From positions 2,779,792-2,843,791 of the forward strand of contig NC_060909.1 of assembly GCF_014805685.1 (NCBI RefSeq): DNA of 64,000 nucleotides, given 5' to 3'. This DNA comes from Silurus meridionalis. Lineage: Eukaryota > Chordata > Actinopteri > Siluriformes > Siluridae. A model generated the notes under the pieces. It worked only from the letters and a program-made list of their open reading frames with translations, had not been told where the DNA came from and did not search any database. Positions 11,401 to 25,622 of this stretch are shown piece by piece (position 1 is the stretch's first letter; every line of letters begins with the position of its first letter). The translations under genes and the position numbers were made by a program.

Positions 11401-14400
11401 GTAAGTGTATTTAAAAGCTTTTTGATTGTATTTGGATATAATAAAGAAAATGCTTGGAGTGAGCAGAGATGAAGCATCAATCCAGATGTCCAGATATTCT
11501 TTTCAGTCCAGCACATGTGGCTTCTGTTCTACCATGTATGAATAGAGCTGACTGTTCCAGTTCACCAGAAGATGTATATAGATTTCTTTTTCACCTCCTC
11601 ATTGCAATGCTAGTGTGTTCTCTCATCTCATGAACTCTCAGAAATACGTTTCCAATTTTCAACTATCTATCGTGGACGCTGATGTTCTTTCTGATGATGG
11701 TTCAACATGAACAGCCTAAAGATCCATGAAGTTACTGAGCAACTCAAGAACTTTGAGACTCTATTTAATATCATCAGTCTGCACCATCGGCTCAGGACTC
11801 CGGTTCTGAGCAGTTCTGTATTTAAACTTCAATCACTGAACACCTCAACTATGAAGTAACTGTAATGAGGATGAGGTTCCTTTTTGAGTCTGGTTCTTCT
11901 CAAGGTTTCTTCCTCATGCCATCTCAGGGAGTTTTTCCTTCACAACAGATGCCACTGGTCCGCTAATTAGGGACCAACTTACAGCTGCTTTGAGACAATG
12001 TCCATTGTTAGAAGTGCTCTACAAAGAAAAATAAATAAAAAAATAGGTGATGTGATGAAGCCTGAAGAGCAGACAGCATTCCAATTCTTTGGTTAATAGG
12101 TTTGAAGCTCTATAGCAGGAGATCTTCCACTCCAAGCTATGTATCTTCATTGCATTATCATGCTGGGACAGGTTTGGGTCTTGTAGTTAAGGCGAAGGAA
12201 CTCCAAAGAGATCCACATTGGCGAGGAACCACTTGTGGCTAGAATTTCATTTATACTTCAAAAAATCCTGGTGGTTCCTGGAGAACATTTCCAATACCAG
12301 AGATACTGATTCGTCGAGCTGCTGATGATTTAAACCTAAAAGTGAATGAACATTCTTACAGATGTAGGATTGATAAATACACGCAGTATAAGACTGATCC
12401 GAGAGCTCACTACTGTCTTCTTCAGGTTCCACTGAGAGCAGACGTCACCTATTCACCTGCTCTCTGCACCTTTGCACTCTGCACTCCCTTTAAAGTTAAC
12501 GTTCTGAGGTTTATGACCCCGTCACAGCGTTTTAGCGTCGGGCCTTTCGACCCGGCGAAGCCTTTGACCTCAATTTAGCTCAAATATGCAGCATGTCTCT
12601 CTGTGCACTTCCATGTTGTGCCTTTTGTCTTAGACTGAACATGCTGTGACTTTCTTTCGGGCATTTCCTTCACCTACACTAATGAACTCTAAAGTGGGAA
12701 ACAATGAATTAATGGAAATCATTAGTGCAGATTTTTTATTTATTCTAATGCCCAAAAAATGTAAAAAAAAAGTCAGCATTCCACTTTATCCCAAATGTGT
12801 CCAATATCAAAAGATCTTACACTCCAAAACATGTAAAGCATATCTTTTCATAGAGCTTATAGAGGTATAGTCATGCTGGAACAGGTTTGGTCTCTTAGTT
12901 CAAGTAAAGGGAACATTTTATGCTCCGGCATCCAAAGGCATCTTATAGATTTATGTGGGATCGAACCATTTATGGCTGGAAAAACCTCAGGTGTCCCAAT
13001 ACTTTTGGCAACATAGTGTGCGTGTTGATTTTTGAAATGGTCACAATCTTAGTGCAAAGCGTTGTTTTTGTCTTTTTTTGTTACTATTTCAGAGTCGAGT
13101 TTGAGGAAGAACCACATATGGCTAGAAAAGTCAGGTGTCCATATATCAAGACCTCCTGGCTTTGCTTCACAGCGAGAACCAATCTGAAGACTCATGGATT
13201 TCCCCCCACACACACACACATACACACACACACACACATTTCAGAATGTTGTGGATAAACAGCGGCTCTTCGGATTTGTGTCTGATCACTGGAGTGTGTG
13301 AGGGAGATATATATCGTGGGTGGCAACCGTTCTGGTACACGGTCGAAAAGAACCTGTTGGGAACAGAACTGTTTGGAACTGTAAAAAGATAAGACCGAGT
13401 ATAAGCTTTAAGCGGTCTACTGAGACTTTTTTCTAAAGTGAGTGTGAGGACAATATTGCCAGGAAGAAAAACATGAGTTTTCACATGCAGTAAAGAGTTT
13501 TTGGCTCGTTTAGTCCTGCAATCAGTGGGAGAAACTTTTCACAAGTTCACATAAACGTTCCATGATTAAAAGACAGAATCAGGACGTGGTTTCAGTGGGA
13601 TTCATGTACAGGAAGTAGTTGTTATACTTTTAAAGATGTGTGCATGTATCTACACACACACACACACACACATTTTACATTACATTAAATTAGCACAAAT
13701 TAAACTAATTAAATAAAATTAAATAAATGGAAAAATGTAATTAAATAGTTTACATCGGTTAGACCTTATTTGGGTAATACAGATGTGTATGCAGCAAGAG
13801 CTTCCTCTCTGAAGCATGTAAACCAGATCTTCAAGGAGCTCACAGGTTCGGGTTCAAGTTTAAGTAAATGCTAATTTTTTTATAGCACATCTAAAGACGT
13901 CCTGTACCATTGACGTACTATACCATATATATATATATACACATTATACCCTATATGGACAGTAGGATTGGGTCACCTGACCTTTCCTGCTACATCTGGT
14001 TCTTCCCCAAACTCTCCCCATAATGTCCGAAGCACACAATTGTATCGGATGCCTTTGGATGTAGTAGCATGAATGTATTTCTTTTACTTTAACCAGGAGA
14101 CCCAAACCTTTCCCAGCATGACAATACCCCTGTGCACAAAGCAAACTCCATGAAGATCTGCTTTACATGGGTTGGAGTGGAAGATCTCCTGCTATAGAGC
14201 TCTGACCTCAATCTTAACACCTTAAATTGTTGGGATTCCAGCCAACAACGCCCTTTAAGCTGAATGAGCTCAAATCTCCACAAAATCTAGTAGAACATCT
14301 TCCCAGAAGAGTGAACGTTATAATAACAGCACATGGGGACTAAATGTGGAATGTTCAAAGGACATATACGTCATATTTACCCAGTACACAAGGATTGGAT

Positions 14401-17400
14401 TGTATAGATGCTATGTAATGTATAGTGAAAATAAGAAAAGGGCTTTGGGAGTCAGCTTTCTCCTTAAATGTAGAAGTTAATGATCTTGAAGGGAATTCTT
14501 GACCTTGGTTCCATCACTCATGGGACATGATCGTCATGGCAGGTCAGACAGAATCATTAGGTGTTATTGATGGTGCGCCAGTGACCCAGGGTCAAAGGGT
14601 CATTGTTAATGAGGCGTCTCATTTTTGTCAGATATTTTCTTGCCTTCTAGCAGTTGCATTGTTCAGTAGAACACAGTAGGAGACTAAAATCTAAAAGCTC
14701 AAATCTTCCTAAACAAACTGAAATTTAAGCAGAAACCCAGAACAATCAGGATGTGAAATTATTCACCGTATTGCATCTAACAAAAGATGACAAGCAGAAG
14801 TCGCTGATGATCACAATACTAACCACACACACACACACACACAAACACGGGACTTTTACACATGTACACCTGCCAACCATGTGGCATCAATACATACAGC
14901 AAGAAGTCATGCACTTTATTTACTTTTATGACCGTGTAATTATGTTTTTTTGTCCCAGCTTAGTAGTAGTGGCTCAATAGATCTGATCAGAAGGTCTGGG
15001 TTCAAGCTGCTACTATTGGGCCCTTGAGCAAGGCCCTTTACCCTCTCTGCTTTAGGGGCACGGTATCATGGCTGACTCTGTGGTTTGACCCAGCTTCCTC
15101 ATACGCTGTAGTGATGAGTCAAAGCATCGCAAAAACTCCATAGGTTATGTACAGGAAACAGAATTGAGTAGTTTACCTCTCAACTGTTCTAGTCCAAGTT
15201 GTTTGTTGTTTCGTCACGTGATTCCCATAGACGCTACGCAGTTATAAAAACTAGGGCTGCAACTAACGATTCATTTGATAAATTATTAATCGGATTAAAA
15301 AACTTTATTTTTTCTTATTAGATGTTTTGCATATTATAACTATATAAAACTCAGTGTATTTATGTACAAAATGCAAAAGCCACGTAGTGAGTTTATCTAT
15401 TTTTAATTTTAGACATTTTAAAGTTAATAGCGGCTGCTAGTTGCAAATTTTTACTTTTACCGAGTGTAACTCAACTACATGGTTTGTGTACTTCGTCCAC
15501 CACTTTAATAATAATGTACACATAATACATAATAATAAAATATATATATATATATATATATACTATTTTGTATAAAAAAATATTCTTGCCCTTGGCCGAC
15601 ATTTGACTGAAGGGAACTCGATGTGGTTTTCTGTTCATCCCCCATTAGGTTTTGATGTTTTATGTGAGCTGCTTTTCTGCTCACCATGTTTGAGTGAATA
15701 TGTAGCTTCCAATATCCTCCCTGGCAGCTCAGATCAGCCTGACTATTTTCTACTGACCTCTGTTATTATCTCTCATTGTTTATTCCTTGTTTTTTGCTTC
15801 ATCCTTTGTATCAACTTTCGTGTGCAAAAATCGCAGCAGTTTCTGAAATACTCAAATGTTGAAATGACAAATCCTCGAGATGACTTGAAGCTCTTGACCT
15901 GTATCTGCATGATATTGTGTATTGTACCTCTGCCACATGACTGGCTGATTGGATGACTGCTTGAATGAGCAGGTGTACAGGTGTTCCTATTAAAGTGGAT
16001 ATTGAGGATATATAGGTTATAAGATAAATGTTGCTCTTTAGCAGATACTGTAAGATGTAGTGTGAAGTGAAATCCATGTTTAGTCCCCATTTGCTGTCAT
16101 AATAATCACCACTCTTCTGGGAAGATGTTCCACTAGATTTTGTGGTGATTTGTGCTTATTCAGCTACGAGGACAGCATTCACATTCATTGTTCTTGACTT
16201 GACTGCTCTATGTCAGAAGATCTTCCGCTGCAACCCATGTGAAGCATACCTTAATGGAGCTGACTTTGTCATACTGGAACAGGTTTGGGTCTCAAGTTCA
16301 AGTTCCAGCTACCGCATCCAAAGACATCCCATAAAACTGTGTGCCTTTAAGTTTGAGGTAAAAGTTTGGAGAGGGACAAAATATGGCTGGAAGAATCAGG
16401 TGTCCTCAGTAGTTTTGTCCATATAGTCCATCATGCTAATACATAGAGACAGGATCATTATCATCAAGCTAAGCCTATTGTATTGAGTAGTTAAAGACGT
16501 ATGAACAGCAACAAATATGCAGAGTATCTTATATGTTTAGTCCTAATAACTTGTATATATTTCTTTATTTTTCAGGAAGACATTATAGAAATTGCCTTGG
16601 TAACAAGGAATTAAAAAAAACAAACATATATGTCTAATGCTTGGTATCAAATAATGGACCACAACTTCTCTGAAGGCATTTTTAAGCACCAGCTCCTAAT
16701 AACAGGAAACAATTTGCAGAATTTTTATATGCTCACAGCTTTATAAATAAATGTCCTAAAGGGCGTCTCTTCATTCAGCTTTGAGATCATCCTTATTTTT
16801 TTTCCTATTTTTAACTCAGTGCCATAATGAGCTTTAATGACACTGATTACATTGTTAAGAGGTTTCAGTGAAGCATGCCTGGGTATGAATTCTCCATAAT
16901 CAAGGCCTGAATGGTTTGTAATAGGCTGACATTGTTTGTTTGGTCTGTTTCTAGGAAACTGTCTCTGTCCCAGGCGCTCACCCTTGTTATGCTGTTGACG
17001 TCCCCGGATTGCCTGTCATCCCAGCAAGTAAGATAACACCGCTTCTTCTTTTCCATCATACTCTTCCTGAGTGACGCTGGACAACGGCTCGACTCTCGAC
17101 TCCAACACCGTTTATCTTTAAATATCACGATCACTCGTAATTACGCTTGATAGTGTCTCATTTCCAATCATTGGCCCAATATTTAAAACAAATTTTGCTT
17201 CCATCAGTTGCCTTCAGCCAGGCGTTTTTTTAGGATGATGTTTGAAAGCTAATAGCGGTAATAGTATATTCTGCCTGGCAAGTTCCTCCTGTCAGAACTG
17301 TAGCCTAATAGTTCATCGGTGCATCACTGCAGTCTTTCATCGCTGATTGTTTGGCTGTCAGACAAGGTTGAGCTGCGGAGGAAAAAATTCTCTCTCTATT

Positions 17401-17548
17401 TACTTGATTGTCAGCAGGAACTTGCAAGAGAGGTTTAAAACAGTGACTCTTCCTACGTTCTCTTTCCGTATGGTTTAAGTGGCAGGTGTTGGACAGGCTG
17501 TTTGTAGACAGTTGAATTTATTGCCTTCCTCTTGTTAAACCACCCCCA

Positions 17549-17604
<56 letters not shown>

Positions 17605-19656
17605 TTTCTCAGTTACTCTGAAGCATTTCTCAAATCATTCGTAATAATTGCAAACCAGTAAGTGCACAAAAGCCTTTACTTTCTCAAAATACTTTGTTCA
17701 TCTCTTAAAATTATTTGATAATAACCACTTTTTCCATCAGAAGTCCTTTTCTTATTGTTCACAAAAAAAATCTATATTCTTGTTGTCAGTATGACGGCTC
17801 AGGATTCGCGGTTTTCCCGATGTAAACTACGGTTTGTAATATAATGATTGAAAAAGCAGAAGGATCATTTCTTCTGTACGTCATCTATAAATGTTTAGCA
17901 GCACGAAAGTATTTATTTGATTGCATATTTTATTTATATTAGTTGCAAGAGACCGGAAAGATTCACACTTTTATTATTGGTTGATTTGATGCCGTTCACT
18001 CACCTTTCGTTAGTGACATTCAATGGAGGTTATGGCGACGGATGATCCGCTGTGGCAACCCCTAATGGGAGCAGCCGAAAGAAGACATCATAAACGATTG
18101 AAAATTTATAAAACAGCAAAAATACAATTAATTAAGTCAATGTACCGTATTTTCCGGACTATAAGCCGCTACTTTTTCCCCACGCTTTGAACTCCGCGGC
18201 TTAAACAATGAAGCGGCTAATTTATGGATTTTTCCAGGTTTTTCCCGGTTTCACAAACTTCAAGCCAAAAAACTGAGCCCCATAACATTAGACCAATGAA
18301 ATTTCAGAACGGGTTCAGGTGAACCAATGAAACTCTTTATATTAAATCAGATGCGCTCCCACTGAATCGGGCCGCACCACATCATAAATATGGATGATGT
18401 TCCTCTGACGTTTGACCTGCCGCTCACTCGGACTGTCTACAGGAAATGAGAATCATTCGTCACGCTGAAAACAACCGGGCATGAAAAAACACACTTTACC
18501 TGTGTTCTGAGCTGCACGGCATCGGGAGAAAAGCTTCACCGATGGTGATTTTTAATCTCACGACGATGCCGAAAGATAAACTCTCGAGAGAAATCATTGT
18601 GAAAGGAAGGAGGAAGACAGTGAACAATGACCTTCTTGGTAGGCTACTGTTTAGATACAAGCCGTGTAACAGGCACTGTCTTTCATTAAACCCTGTGTAA
18701 AGTTCATTAGTTTCAATGTAGACACTGCGGCTTATAGACAGGTGCGGCTTATTTATGTTCAAAATAAAAATCTTTGTCAATTACGGTATTAAAAAATGTA
18801 ACAATAAGTTTTTAAAAAAAATTTTCTGATCTGAGAAACTAAAAAAAAAAAAAAAAAAAAAAAGGTAAAACAAATATATGTGTATGTAAAAAAGTATTGG
18901 GACGCCATATGTGGTTTCCCTATCATTCGAATTAGGAGGCCCAAACCTGTTCCAGCATGATGTTCCAGAAAGACAGATTCATGAAGAAATACTTTACATG
19001 GGTTGGACTGGAAGATCATGTGTGGCTTGTTATAGAGCTCTGATCTCCTCCCTATTGAACAATGAATCAGGCCTCCTCACCTCACCTACATTAGTACCTG
19101 ACTTTTCTAACACCCTTGTATCTTAAATGGTCACGAAGATCTTCACAAACACACTCCAACATCTAGTGGAACATCTTTCCAGAAGAGTGAAGAGCAAATC
19201 GGGGCTATATGTGGAATGGCAATCTCAAAAATCAAGTCGTGTGTTTTCTTAACAGGCCTCCGTCACGCTCGAATTCCCTCTCGCCCAATCCAATCCAATA
19301 AGAAGTCAGGATGTCTCCAGCTACATTGTCCCACGGGGGGGAAAAACTCCCATTCCGAAGGTTAAAGGTCAATTTCATTAATCCAGCTTGCCCACTGGCC
19401 CCATGGCGGTTTGTTATCAACACTAATTTGAGTCTTTGGCACTTTAATGAGGCCATTCGCAGGTCACGCTACAATAGAAAGTCATTGACTGCAGATATAA
19501 ATCTCCAGGCTGAGCATGTTAGTGCAGTTTCATGTCATTTCACGGTTTCCCAAGAGGAGACCAGGAGCCCAAATCAGTCGTTATCAGTATATTATACAGA
19601 TATAGTGTATTATATAATGATGATTCAGGATTGATTACCTATTTTATGTACGTGTT

Positions 19657-19708
<52 letters not shown>

Positions 19709-20313
19709 CTAATAGAGAACAAATGTATGCGCATGTATGAAGGTGCCTGAGTTGTTCTACATTACTGCTGCTTTTTATATTGCATTCCACACACCCTTTA
19801 TATTCTTCATAATAGATTACATTTACGTTCAAGCTGTTTTATATATACACTATATGGACAAAAGTATTGGCTCACCTGACCTTTCCTGATACATGTGGTT
19901 CTTCTCCAAACTGTTAGCACAAAATTGTACAGGACGTCTTTAAAAGCGTAATAAAACAATTTTGCGTTCACGTGAATTCAGAAACCCGAATCTGTTCCAG
20001 CATGGTGATGCCCCTGTGCACAAAACATGGGTTTCAGTGGAAGATCTCATGCTATAAAGCTCTGAACTCAACCCTACTAAACACCTTTGAGATGAATGTG
20101 AACACTTACTGCACCACAGGCCTCCTCACCTCACCTCCATCACCTGACTTTACTAACACCCTTGTGGCCGATGAACACAAATGTCCACAAGCACACTTCT
20201 TCAAAATCAAGTGGAACATCTTCCCACAAAGAGAGGAGCAAATTATATCAGCAAATTGGGACTAAATGTGGAATGCGATGCTCAGAAAGCACACACACAT
20301 ATATATACATATT

Positions 20314-20367
<54 letters not shown>

Positions 20368-23300
20368 TGTATGTATAAATGGGTGTAATTTCTTTAAGTG
20401 AAGAAGCTGTGTGTGAGGTTGTTTTAATTGACAGACATGAGAGGGTGTGAAATCCTGGCTTCCACGCTCTTCTCACGTGAACACACACACAAATATGCGT
20501 ATGTGATGGAATCGGGGTGGCCCCAGGGACCTGATGAAAGCTGCTGTCTCGTCTCGATCCCTCGCTGCCTGTTTGTCTCGGATCATAGCCAGAGACGGAT
20601 TTGAGAACGGCACAGTAATGTTATCCAACATGACGATTAATTCGCCTCTACAGGGGAGGAAATGCTATAGCAATGCTACATACTGGTACATACAATAGCT
20701 TAGTGGCAACGTGGCTCTGCTTAGTGCTTAGACGTGTCGATTGAGCCGTACTACTGAATAGGAAATGATTAATAGTTTATCCATAATATTCTTAACTAGT
20801 ATATTAGCCAAATTGCAATAAACGTAAAATAGAACTGGTTTAGAACCGGCTTGGTCTAATATATTATTTAGAAACCTTTTAGCAATTTGTTGCCATTAAT
20901 TGAGATTTATCAGACCCTGAAGCAATACATGTAGAACAATTAGCAAATTAGCAAACGCCCTTATCCAGTGTAACTGTAAGGGTTAAGGGCTTTGCTCAAG
21001 GGACCAGCAGTGGTAGCTTGTTGGTGATGGTGGGATTTGAACTCACAACCTTCTGACCACTGATCTCCCACTTCCCCCTCAGGACTGTTTTCCCACCCCT
21101 GGACATGAGACCGGTCACTGAATTGTGTAGCTGGTTTGTTGTAGGTGTCGGGGGTTCAAGCTCCTGTATCACCAAGCTGCCACCCTTAGGGCCCCTGAGC
21201 AAGACCCTAAAGTACATGTGACAAGCATAAAAGCACCTTTTTTATTCAACATGCTCAATTAATACGTATCAAGCGGAGGTTTGCTAGTAGCTGCCCTTAG
21301 GGTCTTAAGTCCCCATTGCTAATCTCTTGATGTCATACAGCCCATCTCAATCACTTTGATCAGCTGAAGAGGATCTACTATTAATCCTCAGGATTACTTG
21401 CAACCGTTACACAGAAAATGTGAAATAATATTGCAAAAAACGTAGTTGTTTAAGCTGAACGGTTTATAGTCTATTGGGTTTTTATCTTTGTAAATATAAT
21501 TTAAATTGTTGTATTTCTCCTTATTTTTATTCCTGGCTGTTTCCCACCCTTTAAAGCTCCACCTTATTATACAAGAAGATACCAAGCACCAGTGGTGGAT
21601 GAATGACACAAACAATGTAGTTGAGTTAAAGTAGAGATACAATCAGTAAAATGTGACTCCAGTAAAAGTGTCCTTTTAAACTTTCACTTGAGTAAAAGTG
21701 CAAAAGTCTTTGCTTTCAAATGTATTATGAATTAATCAACTCAGTTTATGTAAAAAGACTCGAATGTGACTCTCAGCACACTTATCTATTAATAGAATGA
21801 TATTAATGACTCAAACGCTGATTGATTTCTAATTAAAGAGATCATGAGCCCAAAACCTTCTTTTCATCTACTTAAAAAAACAATCGCACAAATGAGGTCA
21901 TGTGTGTTGTGGCCAGTTCGGGTTTCTTCCATCATTTATTCCTCTGTAAATGTTCTGCTTGATGTTGAACTGACGTTGAACTGTATGTTGTTGATCAGTA
22001 GATACCAAGAAAGCAGCAATCAAAACAAGTTTAAAACAGAGCGTGCGCTCGATCCTGATTGGTGGATTGCTGCGTATTTGACTATTTTTTATCTGTTCAA
22101 CTGATTTTGCAAAATGGAGTAAAAAGTAAAATATTCGACTTCATAATGTAGTGAAGTTCAAGTAAAAGTTTTCTCAAATGAAAATACTTCAGGGAGGTGA
22201 AGGCTAAAACAAGTTTCCTTTCAACTGCATCCTTTCAAAATGCTGCTCTTGCTGCATTACAACGCAAAGTGCTATCTGCCCTCTTCTGCATACTTTACAC
22301 CCATGATTGGCATGTGTTCCTGTGATTGACTAAATGAACCCAGAATGCTCAATGAATTTTAAAGTAGCGCTTTGTTTGCACTTTTTTGTATGTTTTTATA
22401 TGTATGAATAAATATATAATTTGTCCACGGTCTTTTTAGCACATTTTTATTCATCTCTTACACCCAGTTTTTTGTGTTTGATAGATTCGGAGCACACGTG
22501 TTGGCCGTCCATCTCGGGTCCCTCGGCAGTCGTTTTTTAAGAGTGAATGGGCTTCGTGGGGAGTTTGGTCAGAGTGTTCTCGCTCCTGTGGGGGAGGAGC
22601 ATCCATCCGCAGACGGACCTGCATCTACAGGTATGGCACTGCTGTCACAAGGTTGCATCTAAAAGAATGCTGTACGAATCAGACATATAGAAAATCCATT
22701 ATTAAGATTTATTTCAAACTTTGTCCAGTGGATATGTAGAATAAGTTGCAGTAAGTCATATTAAACATATTACATGTATTTTATGGTGTTTTTTTAAGGA
22801 ATACAGTTGGAGGACAATGTTTGGGAGATCCCAGGCAGTATAAGATCTGCAACACTAAGGTATAATAAATGTTAAGCATTAAGTAAGTTTGGAATTATCG
22901 TGCCGGTTATTGGCTTTTAATCAGTAAAGCGTATATGTAGTGGCCTGGGAAAACTCTTTAAAATCAGACTACAATTAAGAGAAAATTGAATTTTCTATTC
23001 CTGTTTCACTGAAAAATAGCAATGCACCGATTGCAGCTTTTATTTTTTATATAAAATCTTTTTTTTTGTTGTCAATAAATATTGTTTGTTGCTTAAATTA
23101 AATAGAACCAAGAAAGACATGAACGAGGTGGTATCAGAAAGTTTCCAGACTAGTTTTGTAACAAGCCAACAGATGGCAGCACAAGGATGAACGCACAGTC
23201 ACAGGGAGCACACAAGTCGGTGTGCCAAAAGACATCATTCTGTGTAGATCGGTAGCTGTGCAGCTGCTTTTCTGATCACGTGCGCACTCTGTCACCGAGC

Positions 23301-25578
23301 TCTCCACATACGTGAGTTTCTCGGCGTGAACAACATGATCTCACTTGCGCACCCACCCTACTCGCCTGCAGACTCCTGCAGACCTCGCCCTCTTCCCGAA
23401 GATGGAAATCCAGCTCAAATGTTGCCGTTGTTAACATCACTGTGGAGATCGCGGATTGCAGTAGGTGATTGAGAGGCTTCGAAAAGAAGACTTCCAGGAC
23501 ATCTTCCAGGAGTGGCAGGAACGCTGGAAGTGCTGTATCGCTGTGCAAGGGGACTGTTTTGAAGGTGATAGTGTGTCAACGTAGATAAATATAGTACTTT
23601 CTTGTAAACAGAGCCCGTCTCGAAACTTTGTATTTATCTTCGCCTTACATCCACATTTGTTAAGCTAGCTCTTAATTTGGCCTGACATAATCTTTGTGGA
23701 AAACCTACTCATGATTAGAACATGGATAAAAATATTTTTAATAAAAAATATATATTTATGTTTCGGACAAAAGTATTGGGGCACCTGACATTTCTGGTCC
23801 AAATTTGGTCTTCCTCAAACTGTTACCACAAACCTGGAGACACACAATTTTATACAATGTCTCTGGATGCAGTAGCATAAAATTTCCCCTTCAGTTGACA
23901 GACACCCCTCTGCACAAATCCAGCTCCATGAAGATATGCTTTACATTGTTTAGAATGAAAGATCTCCTGCTATAGAGCTCGAACCCTTTTGAACAATGAA
24001 TGTGAACGCTGACTGCACCCCAGGCCTCCTCACCTCACCTACATCCATCAGTACCTGGCTTTAGTAACACCCTTGTGTTTCTGAATGAGCACAAATCTCC
24101 ACAAAATCTAATGGAACATCTTCCACAACGTTATTATAAGAGCAAATGGTGACCAAATGTGGAATGGGATGTTAAAAAAGCCAACCTCATGCTAAAACCT
24201 TTGTTAGTTACATTTATTTTTGGAGTTCTATGGGTTTTCCCAGATCATTACACAAATCCCTGAAATAAATTATTTCACCAATCGGCAATAGATTTGTTTT
24301 TAAATGTGCAGAAGATGATTATAAATGAATAATTCATACCTAGGAATGAACCTATGCATTATGCCTTGTCATTGTTGTGGGCGGTTGAGATGAGTGTAGA
24401 AGAAGCATATTATAGAGAAGTTATACTTTAGATTTTTGGATTTAAATTGACCAAAAATTAGGACCCAAAACACTGTGTTCTGGCAACCCTAAAAACACAA
24501 ACCCAACCAAAACCCCAGGCTGCATTATATCAAAACAGCAATAAGACCCATTATAAGAATGTAGAAGTTTGTTCCTTATAATTTTAAGTTTGTCCCTAAT
24601 GAGTGAGCCAGTGGTGACTGTGGCGAAGGAAAAACTCCCCGAGATGGCATGAAGAAGAAACCTTGAGAAGAACCAGACTCAAAAGGGAACCTCATCCTCA
24701 TCACCGAATGTTCATTCATTACACTGTTGAGGTGTTCAGTGATTAAATGCAACCTGTGGTCCATTGTAGCAGACAAAATCTATGAATTACAGACCAAATC
24801 CATCTTCAAAGTTCTTGCGTTGCTCAGTAACTACATGGATCTTTGTGCTGTTTATGTGGAACCGTCTTTATATGCTTTAAAGTGTCTCCAATTGAGGAGA
24901 ACCCCATACAGAGGTAGGGAGTCAGGACGGATCGGGCAGATCCAAAGAGAAGAAAGGGACATGAGAGAAGATAGAGAGAAGAGGGGGGACAGGAAGAGAG
25001 AATAAGGATTGTTAAACATTTTCATTCTCGCACACATATATTTTTGTTTCTCCATCATTGAACATGTAAAGGCTCTGGCATGGGGGAGTTGATCTCAGAT
25101 GTTGAGCTAATTTATGAGCTCCTGGTTCCACAACTCCAACTGACTGTAGAAGGTTGTAGAAAGAAGTCAAGTCAAGTCAAGTTATTACTCATAATCAACA
25201 TAAGCCGGTGTTTGTAATGTTTTCTTAATTTATAATCACATTCTTGATGAGCATGAGGATGGGTTTCCCTTTTGAGTCTGGTTTCTCTAGAGGTTTTGTT
25301 CCTCATACCGTCTAAAGGAGTATTTCTTTTGGCCACAGTCGCCACAGGCTCGGAAAGAATACACATCATTCACATTAACATTTTTGTTCCATAATTCTTA
25401 CATTCTTCATTCTATCCAAAACCAAACTGGTCCATTGTGTACAAAAGGTTGAAGATCGGTGCTTCATGTGCTTTCAAACCTAAGACGCCTGTCTCCAGGG
25501 TGGCTCTGTAAAAAGGATGCGAAACCTGTTGATAAAGCAGGGCAGAGGTAGTTCCTGAGCAAGTACAGACAGGAAGGC

Positions 25579-25622
<44 letters not shown>

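Noticed and set aside
15603..15956. 117-codon open frame
   Set aside because: It falls in dispersed repeat family X and has no recognisable protein or splice context.
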